A stretch of 64,000 bases of DNA. Source: Arthrobacter sp. Marseille-P9274. Lineage in GTDB: Bacteria > Actinomycetota > Actinomycetes > Actinomycetales > Micrococcaceae. Made by a program: the position numbers and the translations under genes. Below the pieces are notes generated by a model. The model had not been told where the DNA came from. It saw only the letters and a program-made list of their open reading frames with translations, and did no database searches. The DNA lies in the NCBI RefSeq assembly GCF_946892675.1, contig NZ_CAMPOV010000003.1, positions 619,716 through 683,715 of the forward strand. The letters are read 5' to 3'. Below are positions 50,470-59,453 of the stretch, piece after piece. How positions within the stretch are numbered: position 1 is the stretch's first letter; each line of letters begins with the position of its first letter.

Positions 50470-51249
50470 TTATCCGAAGCGGCCGGAGACGTAGTCTTCG
50501 GTGGACTTCTGGGCCGGGTTGTTGAAGATCGCCGTCGTGTCGTTGTACTCGATGAGCTTGCCGGGCTTGCCGGTGCCGGCGATGTTGAAGAACGCCGTCT
50601 TGTCCGACACACGCGCGGCCTGCTGCATGTTGTGGGTCACGATGACCACGGTGTACTCGGTCTTGAGTTCCTCGATGAGGTCCTCGATGGCAAGGGTGGA
50701 GATCGGGTCCAGCGCGGAGCAGGGCTCGTCCATCAGGATCACCTGCGGGGCGACCGCGATGGCACGGGCAATGCAAAGACGCTGCTGCTGGCCGCCGGAG
50801 AGACCGGATCCCGGCTTGTCCAGCCGGTCTTTGACCTCGTTCCAGAGGTTCGCGCCGGAGAGGGACTTCTCCACGAGGGCGTCCGCATCCGACTTGCTGA
50901 TCCGCTTGTTGTTCAGCTTTACGCCGGCAAGCACGTTGTCGCGGATCGACATGGTCGGGAATGGGTTGGGCCGCTGGAACACCATTCCGATCTGGCTGCG
51001 CACGGCGACGGGGTCCACACCGGGACCGTAGAGATCCTCGCCGTCCAGCAGCACCTCCCCCTCCACCCGGGCACCGGGCAGGACTTCGTGCATGCGGTTC
51101 AGCGTGCGCAGGAACGTCGACTTGCCGCAGCCGGAGGGCCCGATGAAGGCCGTGACGGACTTCGCCTCGATGTTGATGTTGACGCCTTCTACGGCCAGGA
51201 AGTTTCCGTAGTAGACGTTCAGGTCGTTGACGTCGATACGTTTCGACAT
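50470..51249 (-). CDS. pstB: phosphate ABC transporter ATP-binding protein
   Basis: 259 residues: [21 protein letters not shown], Walker [40 protein letters not shown] (PstB-specific Q-loop), [16 protein letters not shown] and [15 protein letters not shown]. It energises high-affinity phosphate uptake. GGAAAG precedes the ATG. Last gene of pstSCAB. Confidence 0.97.
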   Translation of the reverse strand: MSKRIDVNDLNVYYGNFLAVEGVNINIEAKSVTAFIGPSGCGKSTFLRTLNRMHEVLPGARVEGEVLLDGEDLYGPGVDPVAVRSQIGMVFQRPNPFPTMSIRDNVLAGVKLNNKRISKSDADALVEKSLSGANLWNEVKDRLDKPGSGLSGGQQQRLCIARAIAVAPQVILMDEPCSALDPISTLAIEDLIEELKTEYTVVIVTHNMQQAARVSDKTAFFNIAGTGKPGKLIEYNDTTAIFNNPAQKSTEDYVSGRFG

Positions 51250-51278
51250 GGCTTTCCTTCTCTAGTACTGGGGGCGGC

Positions 51279-52391
51279 TTAGCGGCCGGTCTTGGGGGCG
51301 AAGATGCGTGCGATCACACGTGCCGCCAGGTTCAGCAGCATGACGATGACGATCAGCAGCAAGGCCGCTGCCCATGCACGCTGCAGGCTGGGCTCCACGT
51401 TGGTGGGCGAGGTGGGGTTCATCAGCTGCCGGTAGATGAACGTCGGCAGCGTGGTCATCCAGCCAGAGAACACGTTCCAGTTGATGCTGTTGACGAACCC
51501 GGCGGTGACCAGAATTGGAGCGGTCTCGCCAATCACCCGGGCGATGGCCAAGGTGACGCCGGAGGCGATACCGGAAATCGCCGTCGGCACGACAACCTTC
51601 AGGATAGTCCGCCATTTGCGCACACCCAGGGCATAGGAGGCCTCGCGCAGTTCGTTGGGCACGATCTTGAGCATTTCCTCGGTGGAGCGCACTACCACAG
51701 GAATCATCAGCACCGACAGGGCCACGGCGGCCACGAAGCCGGTACGGGTCGAGGGCCCGAAGATCAGGCCGAAGAACGCGGCGGCGAACAGGCCGGCGAC
51801 AATCGACGGAATGCCGGTCATGACGTCGACGAAGAACGTGATCCCCCGGGACAGCGCGCCGCCCTTGCTGTACTCGACCAGGTACACCGCGGTCAGCAGG
51901 CCAACCGGAACCGAGATGACGGTAGCCCAGAAGGTGATCAAGACAGTCCCGACAATGGCGTGGTACGCACCGCCGAGGACCTCCGTGCCGTTGGCGACGG
52001 TCTCGTTGTCCACGACGCCGGTCATGCCGTTCATGGAAGTGAAGAGGAAGTTCGAGGTCAGGCCCGGAATCCCCTTCTCCAGCACGGTCCAGATTACCGA
52101 AATCAACGGCAGCACCGCGATGATGAAGGCGGCCGTGATCAGGCTTGTGGCCAGATGGTCAGCGGCCTTGCGCCTGCCTTCGACAGCCAGGGTCACGACG
52201 TAGCTGGCGATCACGAAGAGCACCGCCGAGAACAGGGCCCATGTGACCACGTGGAAGCCGGCCAGCGAAGACAGCGCGGCGCCGACGATCACCGATCCTG
52301 CGAGCACGGCCCATAGGGCCCAGCCCGGAAGCTGGTTCTTCGTCAGGGTCTTCTTGCGCAGTGGCGACTGGGTTGATGTGGTGTGCGACAT
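51279..52391 (-). CDS. pstA: phosphate ABC transporter permease PstA
   Basis: 370 residues with an extended cytosolic N-terminus of about 60 residues before the core. Permease-domain sequences ITFFVDVMTGIPSIVAGLFA and ELREASYALGVRKWRTILKVVVP (EAA loop) are typical. The ATG overlaps the pstC TAA by one base (TAATG on the minus strand). Confidence 0.95.
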   Translation of the reverse strand: MSHTTSTQSPLRKKTLTKNQLPGWALWAVLAGSVIVGAALSSLAGFHVVTWALFSAVLFVIASYVVTLAVEGRRKAADHLATSLITAAFIIAVLPLISVIWTVLEKGIPGLTSNFLFTSMNGMTGVVDNETVANGTEVLGGAYHAIVGTVLITFWATVISVPVGLLTAVYLVEYSKGGALSRGITFFVDVMTGIPSIVAGLFAAAFFGLIFGPSTRTGFVAAVALSVLMIPVVVRSTEEMLKIVPNELREASYALGVRKWRTILKVVVPTAISGIASGVTLAIARVIGETAPILVTAGFVNSINWNVFSGWMTTLPTFIYRQLMNPTSPTNVEPSLQRAWAAALLLIVIVMLLNLAARVIARIFAPKTGR

Positions 52392-53320
52392 TAGTTTGCC
52401 CCCGAGAATTCTTTGTGGCGGCTGATGATCCAGCGGGCGACCATGTTCACGGCGAGCGTGATGAGGAACAGCACCAGACCGGCGGCAATGAGTTCCGCCA
52501 GGCGCAGGCCGAAGGCCTCGGGGAAGTTCAGTGCGATTTCAGCAGCGATGGTCTGGTTGCCGCTCTTGATCAGGCTCGCCATCAACGCACCGCCGGAGAG
52601 CACCATGGCAACGGCCATGGTTTCACCCAGCGCGCGGCCGAGGCCAAGCATGACGGCGCTGATAACGCCGGGACGTGCGAACGGGAAGACAGCCATCCGG
52701 ATCATCTCCCAGCGCGTGGCGCCCATGGCGAGTGCCGCTTCCTCGTGGAGTTTCGGAGTCTGCAGGAAGATTTCGCGGCTCAGCGACGTGATGATGGGAA
52801 GGATCATCACGGAGAGCACGATGCCCGCGGTGAGCATGGTCTTTCCCGTCTGGCTCGCGGGGCCTTCGAAGATCGGGATCCAGCCGGCGTTCTCCGCCAG
52901 CCACTCGTACACCGGCACCAAGGCCGGGGCCAGGACCGTCATACCCCACGCACCGTAGACAACCGAGGGAATGGCCGCGAGCAGGTCGACCACGTAGCCG
53001 AGGCTCTGGGACAGCCGGCGGGGTGCGTAATGCGAAATAAACAGCGCGACGCCGACGCCGACCGGTGTGGCAATCAGCAATGCTATCGCGGCGGCGATCA
53101 GCGTGCCTACGACAATGGGCCAGATGTAGGCCCCGAAGCCGTTGCCGCCGGTGATGTCCGCCGGGTCCGCAGAGAACGTGGGCAGCGCCTGCCAGAGCAG
53201 GAATGCCGCGACGCAGAACAGGACAAAGAGGATGAGGCAGCCGGCGAACAGGGCAAGGCCGGAGAAGACCTTATCTCCTGCGCGGCCTTTGCTGCCGACC
53301 TCCGTCAATGTGTTGGACAC
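52391..53320 (-). CDS. pstC: phosphate ABC transporter permease PstC
   Basis: 309 residues, six helices. QSLGYVVDLLAAIPSVVYGAWG, MLPIITSLSREIFLQTPKLHEEAALAMGATRWEMIR (EAA loop) and LGLGRALGETMAVAMVL mark PstC. GTG start with AAGGG upstream. A hairpin lies between pstS and this gene, so permease levels may be kept below those of the binding protein. Confidence 0.95.
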   Translation of the reverse strand: MSNTLTEVGSKGRAGDKVFSGLALFAGCLILFVLFCVAAFLLWQALPTFSADPADITGGNGFGAYIWPIVVGTLIAAAIALLIATPVGVGVALFISHYAPRRLSQSLGYVVDLLAAIPSVVYGAWGMTVLAPALVPVYEWLAENAGWIPIFEGPASQTGKTMLTAGIVLSVMILPIITSLSREIFLQTPKLHEEAALAMGATRWEMIRMAVFPFARPGVISAVMLGLGRALGETMAVAMVLSGGALMASLIKSGNQTIAAEIALNFPEAFGLRLAELIAAGLVLFLITLAVNMVARWIISRHKEFSGAN

Positions 53321-53418
53321 TTCACAACCCTTCGGACTCCTGGTTCTTCTTTGCGGTCAGTCGTTTGTCAGTCTTCACTCTATTGTGATCTCGGGCAATG
53401 TCTGCCGTTGAACACAAG

Positions 53419-53453
53419 GAGGCCCCGCTCGTCAAAGACCGACGGCGGGGCTC
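53419..53453 (-). terminator. intra-operon hairpin between pstS and pstC
   Basis: GAGGCCCCGC (53419-53428) and GCGGGGCTC (53445-53453) pair with a bulge; inside them GTC/GAC extends the stem. Located 18 bp after pstS. Likely partial terminator or RNA-stabilising element. Confidence 0.55.
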
Positions 53454-53470
53454 CCCGGTATTGCGGGATG

Positions 53471-54586
53471 CTACGAGGCCACCTTGATGGAGTCGATAGC
53501 GGTCTGTGCCTGCTCGCGGAGGTTGTCCGAGATCGGCGCGCTGCCGGCGGAATCCGCAGCAGCCTGCTGGCCGTCTTCGCTGATCACGTACTCGCCGAAG
53601 GCCTTGACCAGGTCGACAGTTTCCTGCGAGTCGTAGGAGGAGCAGAAGATGTGGTAGGAAACCAGCACGATCGGGTAGGCACCGGACTCGGTGGTGTCGC
53701 GCTTGAGGTCCAGCGACATGTCGACGTCGCCGCGGCCCTCAACCGGCGTGGCGGCCTCGACAGCCTTGGCGGCGGCCTCCGGGCTGTAGCCCACGAACTC
53801 TTCGCCGACCTTGACCTTGACAGTACCCAGATCGCCGACAGCCGAAGCGTCAGCATAGGTGATCGCACCGTCGGTGGAGCTGGCGGCAGAGACGACGCCG
53901 GAAGTGCCCTGGGCATTCTCGGCAACGATCGCAGCAGGCCAGTCGCCGGACACTTCATCGGTCCAGACATCGGGAGCGGCAGCCGACAGGTACTCAACGA
54001 AGTTCTCGGTAGTGCCGGATTCGTCAGCGCGGTGGACCACGGTGATCGGGGTATCCGGCAGTTCCACGCCCTCGTTCAGGGCCGCGATGGCTTCGTCGTT
54101 CCAGTTTTTGATCTCGCCGCGGAAGATCTTGGCGATGGTCTCGGCATCCAGGTTCAGCTCGTCGACGCCCTCGAGGTTGAAGGCAACCGCAATCGGGGAA
54201 ACGTAGGACGGGATGTGGAATGCGCCCTCAGGCCCGCAGACTTCCTTGGCCTTCTCGAACTCTTCTTCATCCATGTAGGCGTCCGAGCCAGCGAACTGGA
54301 CGCCGCCGGCAAGGAAGTTGTCGCGGCCGGCGCCGGAGCCGTCGGGGGAGTACTGCACATTTGCTTCGGGGTTCTGCTTGGTGAAGCCGGCGCTCCATGC
54401 CTGCATGGCGGAATCCTGGGAAGAGGCACCTGCACCGGAGAGGGTGCCGGAGACGCCTGCGCCGGCGGAGGCACTGCCGGCCGGCTGCTCGCCGCCACCG
54501 GTGGCGTTGTCGGACCCGCAGGCAGTCAGAGCCAGGGCTGCTACGGAAAGAACGGCGGCCACACGGCCGACACGGAAAGCCTTCAC
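53471..54586 (-). CDS. pstS: phosphate-binding lipoprotein PstS
   Basis: 371 residues. Lipobox LTAC with Cys23, then a Ser/Gly/Ala linker and the phosphate-binding lobes: GTLSGAGASSQDSAMQAW, ISPDGSGAG-type loop (QYSPDGSGAGRDNFL), FAGSDAYMDEEE, VVHRADESGTTENFVEYL and AENAQGTSGVVSAA. It captures phosphate outside the membrane for PstCAB. A two-repeat PHO box lies 112 bp upstream, so induction by phosphate starvation through PhoP is expected. Confidence 0.97.
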   Translation of the reverse strand: MKAFRVGRVAAVLSVAALALTACGSDNATGGGEQPAGSASAGAGVSGTLSGAGASSQDSAMQAWSAGFTKQNPEANVQYSPDGSGAGRDNFLAGGVQFAGSDAYMDEEEFEKAKEVCGPEGAFHIPSYVSPIAVAFNLEGVDELNLDAETIAKIFRGEIKNWNDEAIAALNEGVELPDTPITVVHRADESGTTENFVEYLSAAAPDVWTDEVSGDWPAAIVAENAQGTSGVVSAASSTDGAITYADASAVGDLGTVKVKVGEEFVGYSPEAAAKAVEAATPVEGRGDVDMSLDLKRDTTESGAYPIVLVSYHIFCSSYDSQETVDLVKAFGEYVISEDGQQAAADSAGSAPISDNLREQAQTAIDSIKVAS

Positions 54587-54697
54587 TATCTTGTGTCCTT
54601 TTTAGGTTGGCAAACGAGATCGAACGAGGGCGCGGCCTTGGCCGGGTCACTTCGCACTCACTCGAGGCTAAGAGGATCAGGTAACGAGATTGACGGG

Positions 54698-54719
54698 TCA
54701 AAATGAACGGAAGGTGAAC
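54698..54719 (-). promoter_or_regulatory. PHO box upstream of pstS
   Basis: On the minus strand two direct repeats of 11 bp, GTTCACCTTCC and GTTCATTTTGA, directly adjoining. This matches the two-unit PhoP box of actinobacteria (GTTCAYYYxxx units). It also lies between pstS and the divergent FUSC gene. Confidence 0.75.
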
Positions 54720-54756
54720 AAGCGGGGACCATTTGTCGACACTGGCCGCGATGCAG

Positions 54757-54783
54757 TTGATTTTGTGAAGCGACTCATACTAT
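54757..54783 (+). promoter_or_regulatory. possible promoter of the FUSC-like gene
   Basis: TTGATT (54757-54762) and TACTAT (54778-54783) at 15-bp spacing, 76 bp before the ATG. Spacing is shorter than optimal. Confidence 0.35.
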
Positions 54784-54858
54784 GGGGCCCGCTTCATCAG
54801 CTTCTCCCCGGATTCCGCGCCGCATCGGGCTTCGAATCCTGACATCTAGACTGGTGCC

Positions 54859-55986
54859 ATGAGTACCGGCACCCCAGTCACGAAAGCCAGTACTTTTTTT
54901 CGCAACCGTGCCCGGACAGGCTTCCGGCGCAGCCGGGCCTCATTCCTTGCCGCCGTGCGGATCACCGTCTGCGCGGTCACCGCCTATGTCATCGCCGAAC
55001 GGATCCTTGGCCACCAGGGCCCACTGTTCGCCGCGACCTCGGCCGTCGTCGCCCTCGGATTCTCCTCTGGACCACGGCTACGCAAGGTGCTGGAAGTGGC
55101 AATCGGCTGCACGCTCGGAATTGCGGTAGGTGATTTGCTCCTCCATTTCCTTGGGGCAGGAATCTGGCAGGCCGCCGTCGTACTCCTGATTTCCATCCTG
55201 CTGGCCCGCTTCCTGGACAGCGGGTCCATTTTCTCCACCCAGTTGGCCATGCAGTCTGTGCTGGTGGTGCTGCTGCCTGCGCCGGAGGGCGGGCCGTTTA
55301 CCCGCAGCCTCGATGCAATCGTCGGCGGTTCCCTCGCGTTGATTGCCACCATGCTCATTCCCGGGGATCCGCGCTCCGAGCCGCGCACCAAATTGCAGCG
55401 GCTGCTGGGCGAACTGGCCGGCGTCCTGCGCGAGTGCTCGGACGCGCTGGGCAAGAGCGATTCGACCATTGCCTGGCACGCGCTGGTCCGTGCCCGCGGC
55501 AGCCAGAAGCTTGTCGACGAGGTGCGCTCCACTTTTGTCGGCGCCCATGAAGTGGCACGGATCTCCCCGGCCTACCGGCGCCATCGTGCCGAAGTCGTGG
55601 ACCTGCAGCACGCAGCCGAGATGACCGACCTCGCCATGCGGAACAGCCGGGTGTTCTCCCGCCGGCTCACCTCGACGATCAACCACGCGGCCATGAGCGA
55701 CGAGGCGATCGCCAACTTGTCCGAGGTGCTGCAGGATGCAGCGGAGGCGGTGGAGATTCTCGCCACCGGGCTATCAGACTCGGACAGCCGTGCCCGCGAA
55801 CGACGGTTGGAGAACGCGCGGGACGAATTGGCGTCGATCGCCGGCCGACTGCACCCCAAGGACCTCGGCGTGCAGACCATGGAGGGCGAAGCGCTGGTCG
55901 TGGTGTTCCGGCCGCTGATGGTCGACCTGCTCGAGGCGACCGGTCTGTCCCACGAGGACGCCGCCGACGCCCTGCCCCGGCTCTGA
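54859..55986 (+). CDS. FUSC-family membrane protein
   Basis: 375 residues. Five to six membrane helices in the first 180 residues (SRASFLAAVRITVCAVTAYV, GPLFAATSAVVALGFSSGPR, VLEVAIGCTLGIAVGDLLL), then a long cytosolic helical domain. GCTLGIAVGDLLL resembles the core of FUSC/aromatic-acid-exporter proteins. Substrate unknown. Divergent from pstS and 31 bp upstream of radA; a shared transcript with radA is possible. Confidence 0.82.
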   Translation: MSTGTPVTKASTFFRNRARTGFRRSRASFLAAVRITVCAVTAYVIAERILGHQGPLFAATSAVVALGFSSGPRLRKVLEVAIGCTLGIAVGDLLLHFLGAGIWQAAVVLLISILLARFLDSGSIFSTQLAMQSVLVVLLPAPEGGPFTRSLDAIVGGSLALIATMLIPGDPRSEPRTKLQRLLGELAGVLRECSDALGKSDSTIAWHALVRARGSQKLVDEVRSTFVGAHEVARISPAYRRHRAEVVDLQHAAEMTDLAMRNSRVFSRRLTSTINHAAMSDEAIANLSEVLQDAAEAVEILATGLSDSDSRARERRLENARDELASIAGRLHPKDLGVQTMEGEALVVVFRPLMVDLLEATGLSHEDAADALPRL

Positions 55987-56017
55987 ATTGTCAGAGGGCT
56001 CCGTTAGCCTGAATCCC

Positions 56018-57445
56018 ATGAGTTCGAAGACCGGCCGCACCAAGGCCCCCGGCTACCGCTGTGCCGAATGCGGCTGGACCACCGCCAAGTGGGTGGGACG
56101 CTGCGGCGAATGCCAGTCGTGGGGGACGGTCGAAGAAGCGGGCCAGGTCACGGCCCGCACTACCGCTGCGGCGACGGTAGCCAAGCCGGCCCAGCAGATC
56201 AGCGACGTGGACGCCTCCGCGGCAGCCTTCAAGGCCACCGGCGTGGGCGAACTGGACCGGGTGCTGGGCGGCGGGCTGGTCCCGGGTGCCGTCATCCTGC
56301 TGGCTGGAGAGCCGGGCGTGGGCAAATCCACGCTGCTGCTGGACGTGGCCGCACGCGTCGCCGGATCCGCCCGGGACGTCCTCTACGTCACCGGCGAGGA
56401 ATCCGCCGCGCAGGTGAAGCTGCGGGCCGAACGGATCGGCGCGGTCGCGGACGGGCTGTACCTGACCGCGGAGACGGACCTCGGCATTGCCCTCGGCCAG
56501 ATCGAGCGGGTGCAGCCCTCGCTGCTCATTGTGGACTCCGTCCAGACCCTGGCCAGTTCCGAGGTGGAAGGCGCGGCCGGAGGAGTCACCCAGGTCCGTG
56601 AGGTGGCGGCGTCGCTGATCAACGCCGCCAAGAGCCGCGGGATGACGACGATCCTGGTCGGCCACGTCACCAAGGACGGCTCGATCGCCGGACCCCGCCT
56701 GCTTGAACACCTGGTGGACGTCGTGTGCCAGTTCGAGGGGGACCGGCATTCGCGGCTCCGGCTGCTGCGCGCGGTAAAGAACCGGTACGGACCCACGGAC
56801 GAGGTGGGCTGCTTCGACCTGACCGAGGAGGGCATCGAGAGCCTGGCGGATCCGAGCGGGCTGTTCCTTTCGATGGTCTCCGAGCCGGTCTCCGGAACCT
56901 GCATCACGGTCGCCTTGGAGGGCCGGCGCCCGCTGGTCGCCGAGGTCCAGGCGCTGCTGGCGGAGACCGCCAACGCCCAGCCGCGCCGCACCACCAGCGG
57001 CCTGGACTCGTCGCGGGTGGCCATGATGATGGCCGTGCTGCAGCGGAGGGCCGCAATGTCGCTGCACCGTGATGACAGCTACGTGGCCACGGTGGGCGGC
57101 GTCAAGCTCACCGAGCCGGCCACGGATCTGGCCACTGCACTGGCCATCGCGTCGGCCAAGAGCAACAAGCCGCTGCCCAAGGGCCTGATCGCCTTCGGCG
57201 AGATCGGCCTTGCCGGGGAAGTCCGCCCCGTTCCCGGCATCGGCCGCCGGATCCAGGAAGCGGGCCGGCTCGGGTTCACCCACGCCGTGGTGCCGGCCTC
57301 CCACGGCGGAGCTGGCAAGCTGCCGGAAGGCTTCAGGATCAAGGAGGTACAGACCGTCGCCGAAGCCCTGGACCTGCTCTTCGGCAACGGTGCTGCGGCG
57401 TCCAATATCACGCGCCTTCCGATCGCCAGCCGCGCGGCGGAGTAG
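56018..57445 (+). CDS. radA: DNA repair protein RadA
   Basis: 475 residues. N-terminal zinc finger Cys15, Cys18, Cys29, Cys32 (RCAECGW and CGECQSW); RecA-like core with Walker A GEPGVGKSTLLLDV (Lys103) and Walker B SLLIVDSVQTL; the RadA-specific KNRxG motif at 254-258 reads KNRYG instead of the common KNRFG; C-terminal Lon-like domain with PKGLIAFGEIGLAGEVRPVPG. It branch-migrates recombination intermediates. ATG 56018 preferred over the upstream TTG. disA follows 183 bp later, a common actinobacterial/Firmicute pairing. Confidence 0.96.
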   Translation: MSSKTGRTKAPGYRCAECGWTTAKWVGRCGECQSWGTVEEAGQVTARTTAAATVAKPAQQISDVDASAAAFKATGVGELDRVLGGGLVPGAVILLAGEPGVGKSTLLLDVAARVAGSARDVLYVTGEESAAQVKLRAERIGAVADGLYLTAETDLGIALGQIERVQPSLLIVDSVQTLASSEVEGAAGGVTQVREVAASLINAAKSRGMTTILVGHVTKDGSIAGPRLLEHLVDVVCQFEGDRHSRLRLLRAVKNRYGPTDEVGCFDLTEEGIESLADPSGLFLSMVSEPVSGTCITVALEGRRPLVAEVQALLAETANAQPRRTTSGLDSSRVAMMMAVLQRRAAMSLHRDDSYVATVGGVKLTEPATDLATALAIASAKSNKPLPKGLIAFGEIGLAGEVRPVPGIGRRIQEAGRLGFTHAVVPASHGGAGKLPEGFRIKEVQTVAEALDLLFGNGAAASNITRLPIASRAAE

Positions 57446-57628
57446 CCGCGCCGGCCGCGGCAACGGGGCCTCCGTCTGCCGCTCTCGCGGGCCGAAGACG
57501 GACCCGACACAGCGCGCCACCGTTGTGCGCCCTATTATGGTGCCTAGCGGCTGTTCACCCCACAGGCAGTCTCCTACCCAACCGTTCCACCCGACTGCAC
57601 TGTGTACGACTGACCGAAGGAATGCTCG

Positions 57629-58702
57629 ATGGTTAAGAGTTCCGAGGATGCCCTCAAGGCGACCTTGGCCCGGGTTGCCCCGGGAACTGCACTACGGGAC
57701 GGCCTGGAACGAATTCTGCGCGGGCGCACCGGCGCCCTGATTGTGCTCGGCAACGACAAGCAGGTCGAGGCCATCAGCAGCGGCGGCTTCGATATCGGCA
57801 TCGAGTTCTCTCCGACCCGGCTGCGCGAGCTGGCCAAAATGGATGGGGCCATTGTCTGCGACAAAGACGCGGCCACGATCTACACGGCGGCCGTCCAGCT
57901 CGTGCCTGACCCCTCCATCCCCACGCAGGAGTCGGGCACGCGCCACCGCACGGCCGAACGTGTGGCCATCCAGACCGGCCTTCCGGTGATTTCCGTCAGC
58001 CAGTCCATGCAGATCATCGCGCTCTACGTGGACGGCATTCGCCACGTGCTCGAAGGTTCGGAGCCGGTGCTGGCCCGGGCCAACCAGGCCCTCGCCACGC
58101 TGGAACGGTATCGTGCGCGGCTGGACCAGGTCACCAATTCCCTCTCCGCCCTGGAGATCGAAGCGATGGTCACCCTGCGCGACGTCGCCGTAACGCTCCA
58201 GCGCCAGGAAATGGTCCGCCGCATCTCCGAAGAGATCTCCCAGTACGTGCTGGAACTCGGCGTCGACGGGCGGCTCCTCTCGCTCCAGCTGGACGAACTG
58301 ACGTCGGGGCTGGGGCCGGACAGCGGAATGATTTTGCGGGACTATTCGGACGTCAAGGGCGGGATCGATGTCGAAGCAGCTCTGGACAGGCTGCAGAACT
58401 TCAGCTCCACGGACCTGATCGACCTTGGGCGGATTGCCAGCGTGCTCGGCATCCAGCCCGGGACGGACTCCCTCGAAGCCGTCGTGCAGCCGCGGGGCTA
58501 CCGGCTGCTCTCCGCGGTAAAGTCCGTTCCGCGCGCCGTCGCGGACCGCCTGGTGGACCACTTCGGCGGCCTGCAAAACCTCATGGCGGCCAACATCGAT
58601 GATCTGATGGCCGTGGACGGCATCGGCGAACAGCGCGCAAGGCTGATCCGCGAGGGCCTCTCCCGAATCGCCGAAACCAGCCTGCTCGACCGCTTCATGT
58701 AG
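57629..58702 (+). CDS. disA: DNA integrity scanning diadenylate cyclase DisA
   Basis: 357 residues. Diadenylate cyclase domain (about 1-150) with catalytic DGA at 72-74 (AKMDGAIVCDKDA) and RHR at 105-107 (SGTRHRTAERVA); a helical spine; a C-terminal helix-hairpin-helix DNA-binding domain (VDHFGGLQNLMAANIDDLM, DGIGEQRARLIREGL). It makes cyclic di-AMP and senses branched DNA; RadA homologues inhibit it. GAAGGA precedes the ATG. Confidence 0.97.
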   Translation: MVKSSEDALKATLARVAPGTALRDGLERILRGRTGALIVLGNDKQVEAISSGGFDIGIEFSPTRLRELAKMDGAIVCDKDAATIYTAAVQLVPDPSIPTQESGTRHRTAERVAIQTGLPVISVSQSMQIIALYVDGIRHVLEGSEPVLARANQALATLERYRARLDQVTNSLSALEIEAMVTLRDVAVTLQRQEMVRRISEEISQYVLELGVDGRLLSLQLDELTSGLGPDSGMILRDYSDVKGGIDVEAALDRLQNFSSTDLIDLGRIASVLGIQPGTDSLEAVVQPRGYRLLSAVKSVPRAVADRLVDHFGGLQNLMAANIDDLMAVDGIGEQRARLIREGLSRIAETSLLDRFM

Positions 58703-58707
58703 CCGGG

Positions 58708-59364
58708 CTACCGCAGGTCGAAGATGACCTTTTCGCTCTTGTGCGAGCCCAGCCTGGTCGTCAGCACATAGGTCCCCGGCTGCGGGTTGGCGTTCACCGC
58801 GGTACACCCCGGAGCGCTGCGCTGCCGCTCCCAGGTGAACTGCGCCCGCTCGCTCTCCCCCGGAGCAATGGTCCGCATCAGCTCCCCGGTCTCCACCGCG
58901 CAGTCCTTCGAAGAAAATATGCGGTCCTCGCCGCTGGTGACGATGAATTCCATGGCTTCGGTACCGACGTCAATTTCGCAGTCCGACTCCCCGGTGTTCT
59001 CCACTTCCAGGATCAACGTCGGGTTCTCGCCCGCGGCATAAGAGGGTGCGTCCGTGGCGGCGGAGACGGAAATATCGGATTCGTCGCAGGCCCCCGTCGC
59101 AGCCGGCTTCGGGGACGGCGCTACGGACGGGAACGCGGACGATGCCACGGGCACCGGCGCCTGGCCCTCGGCCTTCGGCTTGTCCTGGCCGAAGACGCTG
59201 GCGATCCACCAGCCGGCCAGCACCAGCATCACCACGAGCACAAGTACCAGCACCAGGGCGGCCAGACGGCGGCGCCGGTAAACGGCCGGACTCGGCCTGC
59301 GCCCGTTCGGCGGTACGGACCTGGAAGCCCCGCCCCGCGCTGCTCCGGTACCATTTGCCGCCAT
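58708..59364 (-). CDS. membrane-anchored extracytoplasmic protein of unknown function
   Basis: 218 residues. Basic N-terminus, one membrane helix (about 34-60, LAALVLVLVLVVMLVLAGWWI), a Pro/Ala/Ser stalk and an immunoglobulin-like beta domain (about 92-218) with four cysteines. PTLILEVENTGESDCEIDVG and PGTYVLTTRLGSHKSEKVIF resemble BsuPI/DUF4232-like extracellular domains found in actinobacteria. It ends 5 bp from the convergent disA stop. Function unknown. Confidence 0.75.
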   Translation of the reverse strand: MAANGTGAARGGASRSVPPNGRRPSPAVYRRRRLAALVLVLVLVVMLVLAGWWIASVFGQDKPKAEGQAPVPVASSAFPSVAPSPKPAATGACDESDISVSAATDAPSYAAGENPTLILEVENTGESDCEIDVGTEAMEFIVTSGEDRIFSSKDCAVETGELMRTIAPGESERAQFTWERQRSAPGCTAVNANPQPGTYVLTTRLGSHKSEKVIFDLR

Positions 59365-59453
59365 GCTTTAAGGCTAGAGACAGTTGGCCTCGAGGTGCGG
59401 CAGCACCACGCCGGGAACAGTACAGTATTTGTGGTCGTAGACAAGGAGCCCCG

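Noticed and set aside
52361..54706. 781-codon plus-strand frame
   Set aside because: Antisense to pstC and pstS.
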